DNA of 64,000 nt from Bacteroidales bacterium (lineage in GTDB: Bacteria; Bacteroidota; Bacteroidia; Bacteroidales; Prolixibacteraceae): the NCBI GenBank assembly GCA_012729335.1, contig JAAYDJ010000017.1, positions 96,145 to 160,144 on the forward strand, given 5' to 3'. The translations under genes were made by a program, and so were the position numbers. The first letter of the stretch is position 1. Every line of letters begins with the position of its first letter. The notes beneath the pieces were generated by a model. It did no database searches and was not told where the DNA came from. It worked only from the letters and a program-made list of their open reading frames with translations. Of this stretch, positions 18,831-28,099 are shown piece after piece.

Positions 18831-19826
18831 ATGAGCCTTTTCACCACACCGGTAGAGGTCACGCCCTTTCCCTGGAGATCAGACCATGCGAGGCACCATG
18901 TCCTGATCGGATCCTGTTTCACGGAACATGTGGGAACCCTGATGACAGAACTCAAGTTTCCGGTCACCGTCAATCCCTCCGGGATCCTGTACAACCCGGT
19001 ATCGGTAGCCAGTTGTCTGCGCAGGTTGGTATCGGGGCAGCCCTTCACACGGGATGAGCTATTTGAACATGACGGTTTATGGCACAGTTACAGCCATCAC
19101 GGCCGTTTCTCGGCACCCGATGCCGGGGAGGCCCTGGAAAACATCAACAGAGCCCTTACCCTGGGTGCAGTTTCCCTCCGGAATGCAGGTTTCCTGCTGA
19201 TCACCCTGGGCACAGCCCGGGTCTATGAGCACCGCGCCACAGGAGAAACCGTCGCCAACTGTCACAAAGTGCCGGCACGCGAATTCCGCCCCTACCGGCT
19301 GACTGTGGCCCACGCCGTGGCTTCCCTGAGGGAAGCCCTGGAGGCATGCTGGCAGGCCAATCCCTCCCTGAAGGTCATCCTCACCGTCAGCCCCGTCAGA
19401 CACAACCAGGATGGCCCCACCGAAAACCAACTGAGCAAGGCGGTCCTTTTACTGGCCGCCGACGCCCTGGTCAGCGGCTACGGGAGTGAGCGGTGCGCTT
19501 ACTTCCCCGCCTACGAAATCATGATGGACGAACTCCGTGATTACCGCTTCTACCAGCCCGATATGGTCCATCCTTCCCCCCTGGCGGTGGAGGTCATCTG
19601 GGAGAAGTTCAGCACATCCTTCTTCACCCCGGAGGCCCTCCGCCTCGCGCGTGAAATTGCCCGCCTCCGCCAGGCTGTGGACCACCGGCCACTCCACCCC
19701 GCCACCAAAGCCTACCGCCTCTTCCTCACCAGGGCTCTCGAAAATGCCACCCGCCTGGCAAAAAACCACCCGGGACTTGATTTTTCCGCCGAAATTGACT
19801 ATTTTTCAAAACAAATAGGGGACTAA
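18831..19826 (+). CDS. GSCFA-domain protein
   Basis: 331 residues with the family-naming motif IGSCFTEHVG near residues 26-35, which supplies the Ser of an SGNH/GDSL-like hydrolase block; D(M)VHPSPLAVEVIWEKF near residues 243-259 could supply the Asp-x-x-His. GSCFA proteins (PF08885) are found mainly in Bacteroidetes and Proteobacteria and have no firmly established function; an esterase-like activity is inferred from the fold. No signal peptide is visible. The gene sits between branching and debranching enzymes of the glycogen locus on the same strand. Confidence 0.85.
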   Translation: MSLFTTPVEVTPFPWRSDHARHHVLIGSCFTEHVGTLMTELKFPVTVNPSGILYNPVSVASCLRRLVSGQPFTRDELFEHDGLWHSYSHHGRFSAPDAGEALENINRALTLGAVSLRNAGFLLITLGTARVYEHRATGETVANCHKVPAREFRPYRLTVAHAVASLREALEACWQANPSLKVILTVSPVRHNQDGPTENQLSKAVLLLAADALVSGYGSERCAYFPAYEIMMDELRDYRFYQPDMVHPSPLAVEVIWEKFSTSFFTPEALRLAREIARLRQAVDHRPLHPATKAYRLFLTRALENATRLAKNHPGLDFSAEIDYFSKQIGD

Positions 19827-19895
19827 CCGGCTGACCACCCCGGCACGGAGGTCGACTTGCCTGCCCCCGTTCTCTACACTGAAAAATACCTGACC

Positions 19896-21845
19896 ATGAG
19901 TTATATCAATTTCAATCCGGCAAAACTGACCAATCCGGAGTTTACCTCCCGCAGGGAAATCATCCGTTCCAACCATGCAGGATCCTATATCTCCACAACC
20001 CTAAACGGCTGCAACACACGCAAATACCACGGATTGCTCATCTGCCCGGTGGCGGGTTTGGGGGGAACCAAACATCTCCTGCTTTCGGCCCTCGATGAAA
20101 GCCTCATCATGAAAGGCTCTGTTTTTAACCTGGCTGTGAGAAGATACATGGGAGGTTACATGGAACCCAAAGGCCATAAATACCTTCAGAAATTCGATTT
20201 CGAGAAGATTCCGAAGTTTACCTTCCGCGTGGGAAATGTCATTCTCACCAAGGAGAGGCTCCTGGTGGAAAAAGAGCAGCAGTTGCTGGTCAGGTACACC
20301 CTGGAGGAGGCCTCCGCACCTGTGACCATGCAGTTCAGGCCTTTCCTGGCCTTCAGAAATATCCACGAACTCAGCAAATGCAATCTGTATGCCCACACCC
20401 GCTACAACAATGAACCCCATGGGATCAGCCTGGCCCTTTATGACGGATATCCCTCCCTTTACATGCAGTTCAGCAGGGATCCCGAATTCATTCCCGCACC
20501 CGACTGGCATTACAATATCGAGTATGTGAAGGAGATGAACAGGGGCTATGACTGCCACGAGGATCTGTACACGCCGGGGTATTTCGAGTTTACCCTGAAA
20601 GAGGGGGAATCGCTGGTCTTTTCGGCAGCGACTTCTCAGGGAACGCCTTCCACCTTCAAGCAACGCTTCAGCCGTGAGGTGAGCAAGAGAATCAGCCGTG
20701 ACTCCTTTGCGGGATGCCTGAAGAACGCCGCCAACCAGTTTATCCAGTACCAGGAGGATACCGCCGTAGACATCATCGCCGGCTATCCCTGGTACAACAG
20801 CCTCAGCAGACAGACTTTCGTGGCCCTTCCGGGATTGCGCCACGCCCAGAGCGAAAGGCGACTCGCCCTGGAAGTCCTCTCCACCTACCTTCCGCACCTC
20901 AAAAACGGGTTGTTCCCCGGCTCTATCGCCGACCCGCAACCTGTCTATAACAATGCCGACGCCTCCCTCTGGTTCATCTGGACCCTCCAGCAACTCAAAA
21001 GACAGGGATCGCGCTTCAAAGAGTTCGGTACTCCTTTCTACCAGGCCATCAAAGAGATCCTGGAGAGCTACAGACGGGGAACCTCAGTGGTCACCATGAT
21101 GGAAGACGGCCTCCTTTTTGCTGCGGAACAGGGCATGGCCCTGACCTGGATGAACGGCACCGCCTACGGGCGGCCCGTAACCCCCCGCTATGGCAAACCC
21201 GTTGAACTCAACGCCCTCTGGTATAACGCCGTCTGCTTCGGACTCGAAATGGCCCGCAGCGAAAAAGACACCGAATTCCTGGATGCCTGGAAAAACCTGC
21301 CGGAAGATATCGCCGAGGCTTTCCGCAGGGCCTACTGGAACGAAGAGAAAGGGTACCTGGCCGATGTCGAGAACGGCCTGTATACCGATTGGTCGGTGCG
21401 CCCCAATATGGTCATCGCCGCCGCGATGCCCTTCACTCCCCTTGAAAAAGAGGAAATCCGCCACATCCTGGAGGCAGCCCGCCAGCAACTACTCACACCC
21501 AGGGGTTTGCGCACACTCTCCCCCGACGACCCCGCCTACCGCGAAAGGGTGGAAGGAGACACCCACCAGCGGGAAGAGGCCGCTTACAATGGCGCAGCCT
21601 TCCCCTGGCTGCTCCAGTTCTTCGCCGAGGCCTGGCTCTCCATCTATGGGAAAGGAGGCCTCCCCGTAATCCGGAAAATCCTCCAGGGCTTTGAAGGAGA
21701 AATGAGCGAAAACTGCATCGGCACCCTCTCTGAAATGTATAACGGCACCCCGCCCCACACCGGCAAGGGTGCCATCTCCCAGGCCTGGAACGTGGCCGCC
21801 CTGCTCTATATCCAACACCTGGTCTACGATACGGAAAACGAATGA
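19896..21845 (+). CDS. Glycogen debranching enzyme (amylo-alpha-1,6-glucosidase)
   Basis: 649 residues from the ATG at 19896 (MSYINFNPAK). A TTG further upstream opens the frame but adds unsupported residues. The N-terminal bacterial GDE domain (REIIRSNHAGSYISTTLNGC, NTRKYHGLLICPV) precedes an (alpha/alpha)6-barrel GDE_C domain with YPWYNSLSRQTFVALPG, YNNADASLWFIWTLQQL, LTWMNGTAYGRPVTPRYG and ISQAWNVAALLYI, as in GH133-type debranching enzymes. It hydrolyses alpha-1,6 branch points left by phosphorylase. It is followed by the glycosyltransferase after 182 bases that are mostly a heptanucleotide array. Confidence 0.92.
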   Translation: MSYINFNPAKLTNPEFTSRREIIRSNHAGSYISTTLNGCNTRKYHGLLICPVAGLGGTKHLLLSALDESLIMKGSVFNLAVRRYMGGYMEPKGHKYLQKFDFEKIPKFTFRVGNVILTKERLLVEKEQQLLVRYTLEEASAPVTMQFRPFLAFRNIHELSKCNLYAHTRYNNEPHGISLALYDGYPSLYMQFSRDPEFIPAPDWHYNIEYVKEMNRGYDCHEDLYTPGYFEFTLKEGESLVFSAATSQGTPSTFKQRFSREVSKRISRDSFAGCLKNAANQFIQYQEDTAVDIIAGYPWYNSLSRQTFVALPGLRHAQSERRLALEVLSTYLPHLKNGLFPGSIADPQPVYNNADASLWFIWTLQQLKRQGSRFKEFGTPFYQAIKEILESYRRGTSVVTMMEDGLLFAAEQGMALTWMNGTAYGRPVTPRYGKPVELNALWYNAVCFGLEMARSEKDTEFLDAWKNLPEDIAEAFRRAYWNEEKGYLADVENGLYTDWSVRPNMVIAAAMPFTPLEKEEIRHILEAARQQLLTPRGLRTLSPDDPAYRERVEGDTHQREEAAYNGAAFPWLLQFFAEAWLSIYGKGGLPVIRKILQGFEGEMSENCIGTLSEMYNGTPPHTGKGAISQAWNVAALLYIQHLVYDTENE

Positions 21846-21900
21846 ATCAGTCATAATATATTTAATCTTCTGATATTCCGACATCCTGATCTTCCATCAT

Positions 21901-22019
21901 TCAAGATTCAGGATTCAAGACTCCAGATTCAAGATTCCCGACTCAAGACTCAATATTCAAGACTCAAGACTCAAGATTCAAGACCCAAGATTTAAGATTT
22001 AAGATTTAAGATTCAAGAC
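21901..22019. repeat. In-phase array of seventeen heptanucleotides (TCAAGAY)
   Basis: 119 bases divide without remainder into 17 consecutive 7-mers, consensus TCAAGAT/TCAAGAC. Variants are scattered (for example TCCCGAC, TCAATAT, and three consecutive TTAAGAT near the 3' end). The array ends eight bases before the ATG of the glycosyltransferase gene, so it occupies the promoter-proximal leader and ribosome-entry region. Confidence 0.95.
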
Positions 22020-22027
22020 TTTTAGGT

Positions 22028-23344
22028 ATGAGGGTACTCATGTTTGGATGGGAATTTCCCCCGCACATTTCCGGTGGACTCGGTACGGCCTGTTGCGGGC
22101 TGACCCGGGGGCTGACGGAGGTGGGCGGTGTGAGCCTCCTCTTCGTGGTGCCCCGCGCCTGGGGCGACGAGGAAACCGCCGGCATCAGCCTGATGGGCGC
22201 CAACCAGATTCCCGTGGTCTATACCCGGAGTGTCGAAAAAGAGACATGGGAAACAGTCACGGAACAGATCAGGGTCAACTCCCCCCTCCTTCCCTACCAG
22301 TCCCCTGAGGAGTTCTGGGCACTTAAAAGCCGCTCCTACCCGAAAGGAACCCGGTTTGTGGAAGTCACCGAAGCGGGAACCATACCCTTTACCGGTTCCT
22401 ATGGCCCGACCCTTTTCGAGGAGATCCGCAGGTATGCCCTCGTCGCCGGCCAGATCGCCATCAGCAACGACTTTGAAGTGATCCACGCCCACGACTGGAT
22501 GGCTTACCCCGCGGGAATCGAAGCCAGCCGCCGCTCCGGAAAACCGCTGGTCATCCATGTCCATGCCACCGAATTCGACCGCAGCGGCGGAAACATCAAC
22601 TCGATCGTCTACAACATTGAACGGGAAGGGATGGAAGCCGCCGGCAGAATCATCGCCGTGAGCAACCTCACCCGGCACACCATTATCGAAAAATACAGAA
22701 TCCCTCCCCGGAAGGTGGTCACTGTCTACAACGCCGCAGAACCCCTGACCGAAGAAGAAAAAAAGGGCATAAAAAAGGGGATCACCGAGAAGATCGTCAC
22801 CTTCATGGGAAGGATCACCTACCAGAAGGGCCCTGAGTACTTCGTGGAGGCAGCCGCACTGGTTCTCTCCCGGATGGAAAATGTCAGGTTTGTCATGGCC
22901 GGCAGCGGTGACATGATGGAGGCCATGATCGGGCATGCCGCCCGTCTGGGAATCACCGGTCATTTTCACTTCACCGGCTTCCTCAGGGGCGACGACGCCT
23001 ACAGGATGCTCCGCATGAGCGACGTGTTTGTGATGCCCTCCGTCTCGGAACCCTTCGGCATCGTTCCCCTGGAAGCCATGCTCGCCAATGTGCCGGTCAT
23101 CATCTCCCGCCAGTCGGGCGTGGCAGAGGTACTCCGCTATGCCATCAAAACCGACTTCTGGGATACCTACGCCCTGGCCGACGCCATCTACGGCCTGCTG
23201 AACTACCCGGTTCTGGCCCACCTCTTCACCGAAAGGGGCAAGGTAGAAGCCGGGAACCTCAAATGGAAAAACGCCGCAGAAGAGGTTCTTAAAGTTTACC
23301 GGAGCCTCCTGGAAGAAACCTTTACAAAAACTGACCGCACATGA
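22028..23344 (+). CDS. Glycosyltransferase, glycogen-synthase-like (GT4/GT5 fold)
   Basis: 438 residues, GT-B fold. The N-terminal MRVLMFGWEFPPHISGGLGT carries the glycine loop seen in glycogen synthases and related GT4 enzymes. VIHAHDWMAYPAG and VIHVHATEFDRSG follow, and the C-terminal nucleotide-sugar domain has VTFMGRITYQKGPEYFVEAA and MPSVSEPFGIVPLEAMLANV, with the E-x7-E-type retaining signature. Position between debranching enzyme and GH57 gene (the next gene overlaps its stop as ATGA) argues that it is the glycogen synthase of this locus, as in Bacteroides. Donor specificity (UDP- or ADP-glucose) cannot be read. The leader is a heptad repeat. Confidence 0.85.
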   Translation: MRVLMFGWEFPPHISGGLGTACCGLTRGLTEVGGVSLLFVVPRAWGDEETAGISLMGANQIPVVYTRSVEKETWETVTEQIRVNSPLLPYQSPEEFWALKSRSYPKGTRFVEVTEAGTIPFTGSYGPTLFEEIRRYALVAGQIAISNDFEVIHAHDWMAYPAGIEASRRSGKPLVIHVHATEFDRSGGNINSIVYNIEREGMEAAGRIIAVSNLTRHTIIEKYRIPPRKVVTVYNAAEPLTEEEKKGIKKGITEKIVTFMGRITYQKGPEYFVEAAALVLSRMENVRFVMAGSGDMMEAMIGHAARLGITGHFHFTGFLRGDDAYRMLRMSDVFVMPSVSEPFGIVPLEAMLANVPVIISRQSGVAEVLRYAIKTDFWDTYALADAIYGLLNYPVLAHLFTERGKVEAGNLKWKNAAEEVLKVYRSLLEETFTKTDRT

Positions 23345-24645
23345 AGTCCCTCTGTCTGATATTCCGCGTGCATCAGCCGTTGCCCCTCCGGAAATACCGG
23401 TTCTTTGACATCGGTGCCGATCACGGCTATTATGACGACTATACCCTGGAAAACCACATGAAAAAGCTGGCCGTGGAGTGTTACCTGCCGGCAACCGACC
23501 TGTTGCTGAACCAGGTCAGCCGTTACGGCGGGGCCATGAAAGCCGCCATCTACCTTTCAGGATCGACGCTGGAACTCTTCAACCGTTACACGCCTGGGGT
23601 CACCGCACGCTTCCGGGAACTGGCTTCCACCGGCCAGATCGAGTTCCTCGGGGGCACCTGGTCCCACTCCCTGGCCTGCCTGGCCAGCGAACAAGCCCTG
23701 GCTCTCCAGGCCGGAAACCACCAGGCCGCCATCAGGGATCTTACAGGGCAAACCACCGAAGTCTTCCTCAATCCCGGCCTCCTCTATTCCGACGAGATCG
23801 GCCAAATGGCCGCCAACCTGGGCTACAAAGGCATCATCACCGAAGGAGCCCGCCATATCCTGGGCTGGAAAAGCCCCGGATTCCTTTACTGCAACCCCCT
23901 GCAACCCCGGCTGAAGGTCCTCATGCGCCATTACAAACTCAGCGAAGACCTCGAATGCCGCTTTTCAGACCCCCATTGGGAAGGATTCCCCCTGACCGCC
24001 GATAAATACTTCGGATGGCTCCTCAATGGCGGCCAACCCGCTGAATCCATCCACCTCTGCCTCGACCTGGAAACCTTCGGCCATTACCACCCGGCATCCT
24101 CCGGAATCTTCCGCTTCTTAGACCACCTCCTCTACCTGATCAACCACTCAGGTGAAATCAGCCTCTCCACCCCCTCCGAAATTCTGAACAGCCTCCAGCC
24201 CGTCTCCATGATCAACGTCCCCAATCCCCTCTCCCAGGCCGGAGAGGAAAGAGACGCTTCCCTCTGGATCGGCAACGACCTCCAGAATGAAGCCCTCAAC
24301 CTGCTCTATGGAATCGCAGACATGGTCACCGCCACACAAGACCCCCGCATCCTCTGCGACTGGCACCAACTCCAGGATAGCGACCACTTCCGGTTTATGT
24401 CGGAAAACACCCCCGCCCCACCCCTCCACCACCGCAAATCACCCTACAACTCCCCCTACGAGGCCTTCCTTAACTACATGAACATTCTAAACGACCTGAC
24501 CATCAGAGTAAAATCACACTTTTCCGGCCCTTCTCCCGAAGAAATCATCAGAAACCTTAAAAACAGGGTGAATGACCTCGAAAAAGAAATTGAAAAATCA
24601 AAAGAGGAAATCCATCGCCTCCGGAAACGCAAAAAAGGCCACTGA
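23341..24645 (+). CDS. GH57 alpha-amylase-like protein lacking the nucleophile
   Basis: 434 residues. GH57 motifs are present: motif 1 HQP (residues 11-13), motif 2 GGTWSHSLA (about 104-112), and motif 4 LDLETFGHYH with the predicted acid D242. Motif 3, normally FxNTEL with the nucleophilic Glu, reads FLNPGL, so Gly146 (codon 23776-23778) takes the Glu position. Incomplete catalytic machinery is known for a group of GH57 alpha-amylase-like homologues from Bacteroidetes. The C-terminal 50 residues form a charged coiled coil (NRVNDLEKEIEKSKEEIHRL). It overlaps the preceding glycosyltransferase by four bases, so the two are translationally coupled. It may be a carbohydrate-binding or regulatory partner rather than an amylase. 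Confidence 0.85.
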   Translation: MKSLCLIFRVHQPLPLRKYRFFDIGADHGYYDDYTLENHMKKLAVECYLPATDLLLNQVSRYGGAMKAAIYLSGSTLELFNRYTPGVTARFRELASTGQIEFLGGTWSHSLACLASEQALALQAGNHQAAIRDLTGQTTEVFLNPGLLYSDEIGQMAANLGYKGIITEGARHILGWKSPGFLYCNPLQPRLKVLMRHYKLSEDLECRFSDPHWEGFPLTADKYFGWLLNGGQPAESIHLCLDLETFGHYHPASSGIFRFLDHLLYLINHSGEISLSTPSEILNSLQPVSMINVPNPLSQAGEERDASLWIGNDLQNEALNLLYGIADMVTATQDPRILCDWHQLQDSDHFRFMSENTPAPPLHHRKSPYNSPYEAFLNYMNILNDLTIRVKSHFSGPSPEEIIRNLKNRVNDLEKEIEKSKEEIHRLRKRKKGH

Positions 24646-24735
24646 TTCCTGCGCTCCCCACGCCTTATATATTAAGAATCACCCCTTGCAGAGTAGTTAT
24701 TGTGCATAAAACAATGTTCGTATGGAGATAGACCT

Positions 24736-24743
24736 TATTTTTG
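24736..24743 (+). promoter_or_regulatory. Bacteroidetes -7 promoter core upstream of glgP
   Basis: TATTTTTG matches TAnnTTTG, about 92 bases before the glgP ATG. It implies an independent promoter and a leader of roughly 80 bases. No riboswitch-like fold was recognised in the leader. Confidence 0.5.
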
Positions 24744-24827
24744 CAGCCTGAATTAATTGTTAAAATGACTATTATTGCAAGCCACCCCGCACAGGGGTGA
24801 CACCGATATTAAAGCGAGGAGTGAATT

Positions 24828-27407
24828 ATGGATAACAATCAAGGAATCAGATACATAAAACCCACACAGGTCGAAATGCCCCAATGGAGAAAATTCATCG
24901 TGGAATCGGATCTCCCGGCCAGGCTTACCCCCCTGCGGGAGCTTTCAAGAAACCTCTGGTGGGTATGGAACCACGAAGCCAGGGAACTTTTTCAGTACAT
25001 CGATGCGAAAATGTGGGAAGTGGTGGAACACAATCCCATTATGCTTCTTGAGCAGGTGACCTTCCAGCGTTTCAGAGAACTGGAGAAAGATCCGGTGTTC
25101 ACCAGGATGATGGACGCCACCTACGGGAAGTTCACCCGGTACCTGAAGGAGAGGGAGACGCTGAGTCAGCCGCTGGTGGCCTATTTCAGCATGGAATACG
25201 GCCTTCACGACAGCCTGAAGATTTTCTCAGGCGGACTGGGTGTTCTGGCAGGAGACTACCTCAAGGAAGCCAGCGACTCCAAAGTGAGTTTGGTGGGCAT
25301 CGGCCTGCTCTACCGTTTCGGATATTTCCGGCAGACCATCAACATGTACGGAGAGCAGATGGCCAATTACATCCCCGAGCATTTTTCCAAGATTCCGGTA
25401 CAGCCCACCTATAATGCCCACGGCGAGTGGCTGACCATAGAAGTGGAGTATCCGGGGAGAAACCTGAAGGCGCATGTATGGGAAGTCAACGTAGGGGCTG
25501 TCAAGCTTTATCTGCTCGATGCCGACACCGACCTCAACCAGGATTTTGACCGTTCGGTGACCCACAATCTCTATGGCGGCGACAACGAAAACAGGCTTAA
25601 ACAGGAAATCCTCCTGGGCATCGGGGGCATCAGGCTGCTGCGCGCCCTGGGTTACCAGCCCGACATCTATCATTGCAACGAAGGGCACGCCGCACTCATC
25701 GGCATTGAAAGGCTGGTGAACCTGGTAGAGGAGCAGAAACTCACCTATGCCGAAGCCCGCGAGGTGGTCAGGGCTTCCACCCTGTTCACTACCCACACCC
25801 CGGTCCCGGCAGGGCACGACGCCTTCCACAACGACCTCTTCAGGGCCTACATGAACCATTACCCCGAAAAGGTGGGTCTCACCTGGGACGAATTCATATT
25901 GCTCGGGAAAGCCCGCCCCGAAGAAGACCACTTCAACATGAGTTACCTGGCCTGCAGCCTCTCTCATGGCATCAACGGGGTCAGCTGGCTCCACGGAAAG
26001 GTCAGCAAGCAAATCCTCAAAGGCCTTTATCCCGGGTACATGGAAGAGGAAATCGAGGTGGGGTATGTCACCAATGGGGTCCATTACTCTACCTGGACCG
26101 CCAGAGAATGGAAAGACATCCACAATGAATTTATGGGGGCCGATTTCGTGGAAAACCAACTGGATCCCGACCGCTGGGACCGCATCTACCAGGTACCCGA
26201 CGAGAGGATATGGTCGCTGCGCCAGGAACTGCGCTTCAAATTGTTCACCTACATCAAACAGCGCTTCTCCGACATGTGGATCCAGCGGAATGAAAACCCG
26301 CGCTACATCACCGACCTGATCGACATCCTCGACCCGAATGCCCTGACCATCGGCTTCGCCCGCCGGTTCGCCACCTATAAGAGAGCGCACCTCATCTTCC
26401 GCGACCTGGAACGGCTCGACCGGATCGTCAACAACCCGCACCGGCCCGTACAGTTTATCTTCGCCGGGAAAGCCCATCCCGCCGACAAAATGGGACAGGA
26501 TCTCATCAAGCACATCGTGGAGATCTCCAAGATGCCCCAGTTCAAGGGAAAGATCCTTTTCGTGCAGAATTACGACATGAACCTGGCCAAGATGCTCCTC
26601 CAGGGCGTCGACATATGGCTTAACACCCCTACCCGCCCCCTGGAAGCCTCAGGTACCTCCGGTGAAAAGGGCGTCATGAACGGCACCCTCCACTTCTCGG
26701 TCCTCGACGGCTGGTGGGTTGAAGGTTACAAAAAAGACGCCGGATGGGCCCTGCCCATGGAAAGATCCTATGACGTACAGGACTTCCAGGATGAACTCGA
26801 CGCCGGCACCATCTACAACACCCTCGAAGATGAGATCGTCCCCGCCTTTTATGAACGCAACCAGAATGGCGTGCCCGAAAAATGGGTAGGCTATATCAAG
26901 AATACCATCGCCAAGGTGGCTTCCAACTTCACCACCAGCAGGATGATCCGCGACTACCAGGACCGCTTCTACCTGCCCCAGCACCAGAGAACCCAAAGGC
27001 TCACCGCCGACAACTTCCGCGTGGCCAGGGATCTGGCCGCCTGGAAATTCTGGGTCAGCTCGGTCTGGGACCAGATCGAGGTCAAAGAGGTACAAATGGC
27101 CCACGGCATCACCAACCTGATGAAGATTGGCCAGTATTACCCTGCCAGGGTCACCGTCGATCTCAAAGGTCTTACCAGCAAGGATGTGGGCCTTGAACTG
27201 GTCATTGCCCTCAATGGCAACAACCAGCCCCTGAAAATGGTGGAAAAACATGAATTCACGGTCGAGAAATGCGAAGGAAGCATCGCCACCTTCTTCCTCG
27301 ACGTCCATATCCAGAAATCAGGAACTTACAGCTACGGGCTGCGCCTCTTCCCGAAAAACGAAAACCTCGGCCACCGTCAGGATTTCAGGTACGTGAAATG
27401 GCTCTGA
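24828..27407 (+). CDS. glgP: Alpha-glucan (glycogen) phosphorylase, GT35
   Basis: 859 residues of the shorter bacterial/archaeal alpha-glucan phosphorylase type. It has an N-terminal DUF3417-like region (RELSRNLWWVWNHEARELF), VAYFSMEYGLHDSLKIFSGG, YHCNEGHAALIGIERL, FTTHTPVPAGHDAF and the PLP site EASGTSGEKGVMNGTL with the cofactor lysine. It phosphorolyses alpha-1,4 chains to glucose 1-phosphate in the cytoplasm. It completes the glycogen locus and has its own promoter core and a purine-rich GAGGAG-type ribosome site before the ATG. Confidence 0.94.
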   Translation: MDNNQGIRYIKPTQVEMPQWRKFIVESDLPARLTPLRELSRNLWWVWNHEARELFQYIDAKMWEVVEHNPIMLLEQVTFQRFRELEKDPVFTRMMDATYGKFTRYLKERETLSQPLVAYFSMEYGLHDSLKIFSGGLGVLAGDYLKEASDSKVSLVGIGLLYRFGYFRQTINMYGEQMANYIPEHFSKIPVQPTYNAHGEWLTIEVEYPGRNLKAHVWEVNVGAVKLYLLDADTDLNQDFDRSVTHNLYGGDNENRLKQEILLGIGGIRLLRALGYQPDIYHCNEGHAALIGIERLVNLVEEQKLTYAEAREVVRASTLFTTHTPVPAGHDAFHNDLFRAYMNHYPEKVGLTWDEFILLGKARPEEDHFNMSYLACSLSHGINGVSWLHGKVSKQILKGLYPGYMEEEIEVGYVTNGVHYSTWTAREWKDIHNEFMGADFVENQLDPDRWDRIYQVPDERIWSLRQELRFKLFTYIKQRFSDMWIQRNENPRYITDLIDILDPNALTIGFARRFATYKRAHLIFRDLERLDRIVNNPHRPVQFIFAGKAHPADKMGQDLIKHIVEISKMPQFKGKILFVQNYDMNLAKMLLQGVDIWLNTPTRPLEASGTSGEKGVMNGTLHFSVLDGWWVEGYKKDAGWALPMERSYDVQDFQDELDAGTIYNTLEDEIVPAFYERNQNGVPEKWVGYIKNTIAKVASNFTTSRMIRDYQDRFYLPQHQRTQRLTADNFRVARDLAAWKFWVSSVWDQIEVKEVQMAHGITNLMKIGQYYPARVTVDLKGLTSKDVGLELVIALNGNNQPLKMVEKHEFTVEKCEGSIATFFLDVHIQKSGTYSYGLRLFPKNENLGHRQDFRYVKWL

Positions 27408-27488
27408 TCCGTTGACACAGCTGCGGCTGCCATGGCGAGGCAGCCCCGCCATGCCTTTGTTTTTGCATAACCATAAAACCATATCCGC

Positions 27489-28061
27489 ATGCAAAAGAGC
27501 AACATCGGAGAGAAAATAAAGCAATTCCGTGAAATGCGGATGATTGCCCGTGAAGAGCTGGCCCTGAACGCCAACCTCAGTGTGGAGCAGCTCAGGGTCA
27601 TTGAGGAAGAAGGGGTGGTTCCCTCCCTGGGGCCCCTGATCAGAATTGCCCGTGCCCTGGGCGTGCGCATCGGCACATTCCTTGATGATGCCGACCAGGT
27701 AGGGCCCGTTATGGTCAGGGCCGGCGCCGAGAAAAGCAGCGTCAGCTTCTCGTCAAGCGACCCCTCCTCACGCCAGCACCTCAACTTTTTCTCCCTGGCC
27801 GCCGACAAAACCGGTCGCCACATGGAACCGTTCATCGTCGACATCGAACCGGCACAGGCCTCCGACTATAAACTCTCCTCCCACGAGGGGGAAGAGTTCA
27901 TTTATGTCATGGAGGGCTGCGTAGAAATCAACTACGGCCGTGAAACCTACCGACTCGAACAGGGCGACTCCATCTATTACGATTCCATCGTTCTTCATAA
28001 CGTCCATGCAGGGTGCTCCCGGCCCGCCAAGATTCTGGCTGTCGTTTACACCCCTTACTGA
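27489..28061 (+). CDS. XRE-family transcriptional regulator with cupin sensor domain
   Basis: 190 residues. An N-terminal helix-turn-helix (about residues 6-60; [20 protein letters not shown]) is joined to a C-terminal cupin barrel (about residues 115-188; [21 protein letters not shown], then [17 protein letters not shown]). Such proteins bind DNA and sense a small ligand through the cupin. The acyl-CoA synthetase gene begins 38 bases downstream, a pairing common in Bacteroidetes, so the regulator may control it in response to a carboxylic acid or acyl-CoA. Confidence 0.87.
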   Translation: MQKSNIGEKIKQFREMRMIAREELALNANLSVEQLRVIEEEGVVPSLGPLIRIARALGVRIGTFLDDADQVGPVMVRAGAEKSSVSFSSSDPSSRQHLNFFSLAADKTGRHMEPFIVDIEPAQASDYKLSSHEGEEFIYVMEGCVEINYGRETYRLEQGDSIYYDSIVLHNVHAGCSRPAKILAVVYTPY

Positions 28062-28099
28062 TTTCCGGTTACCATCCGTACTCCGCAAATTCCCGTACC

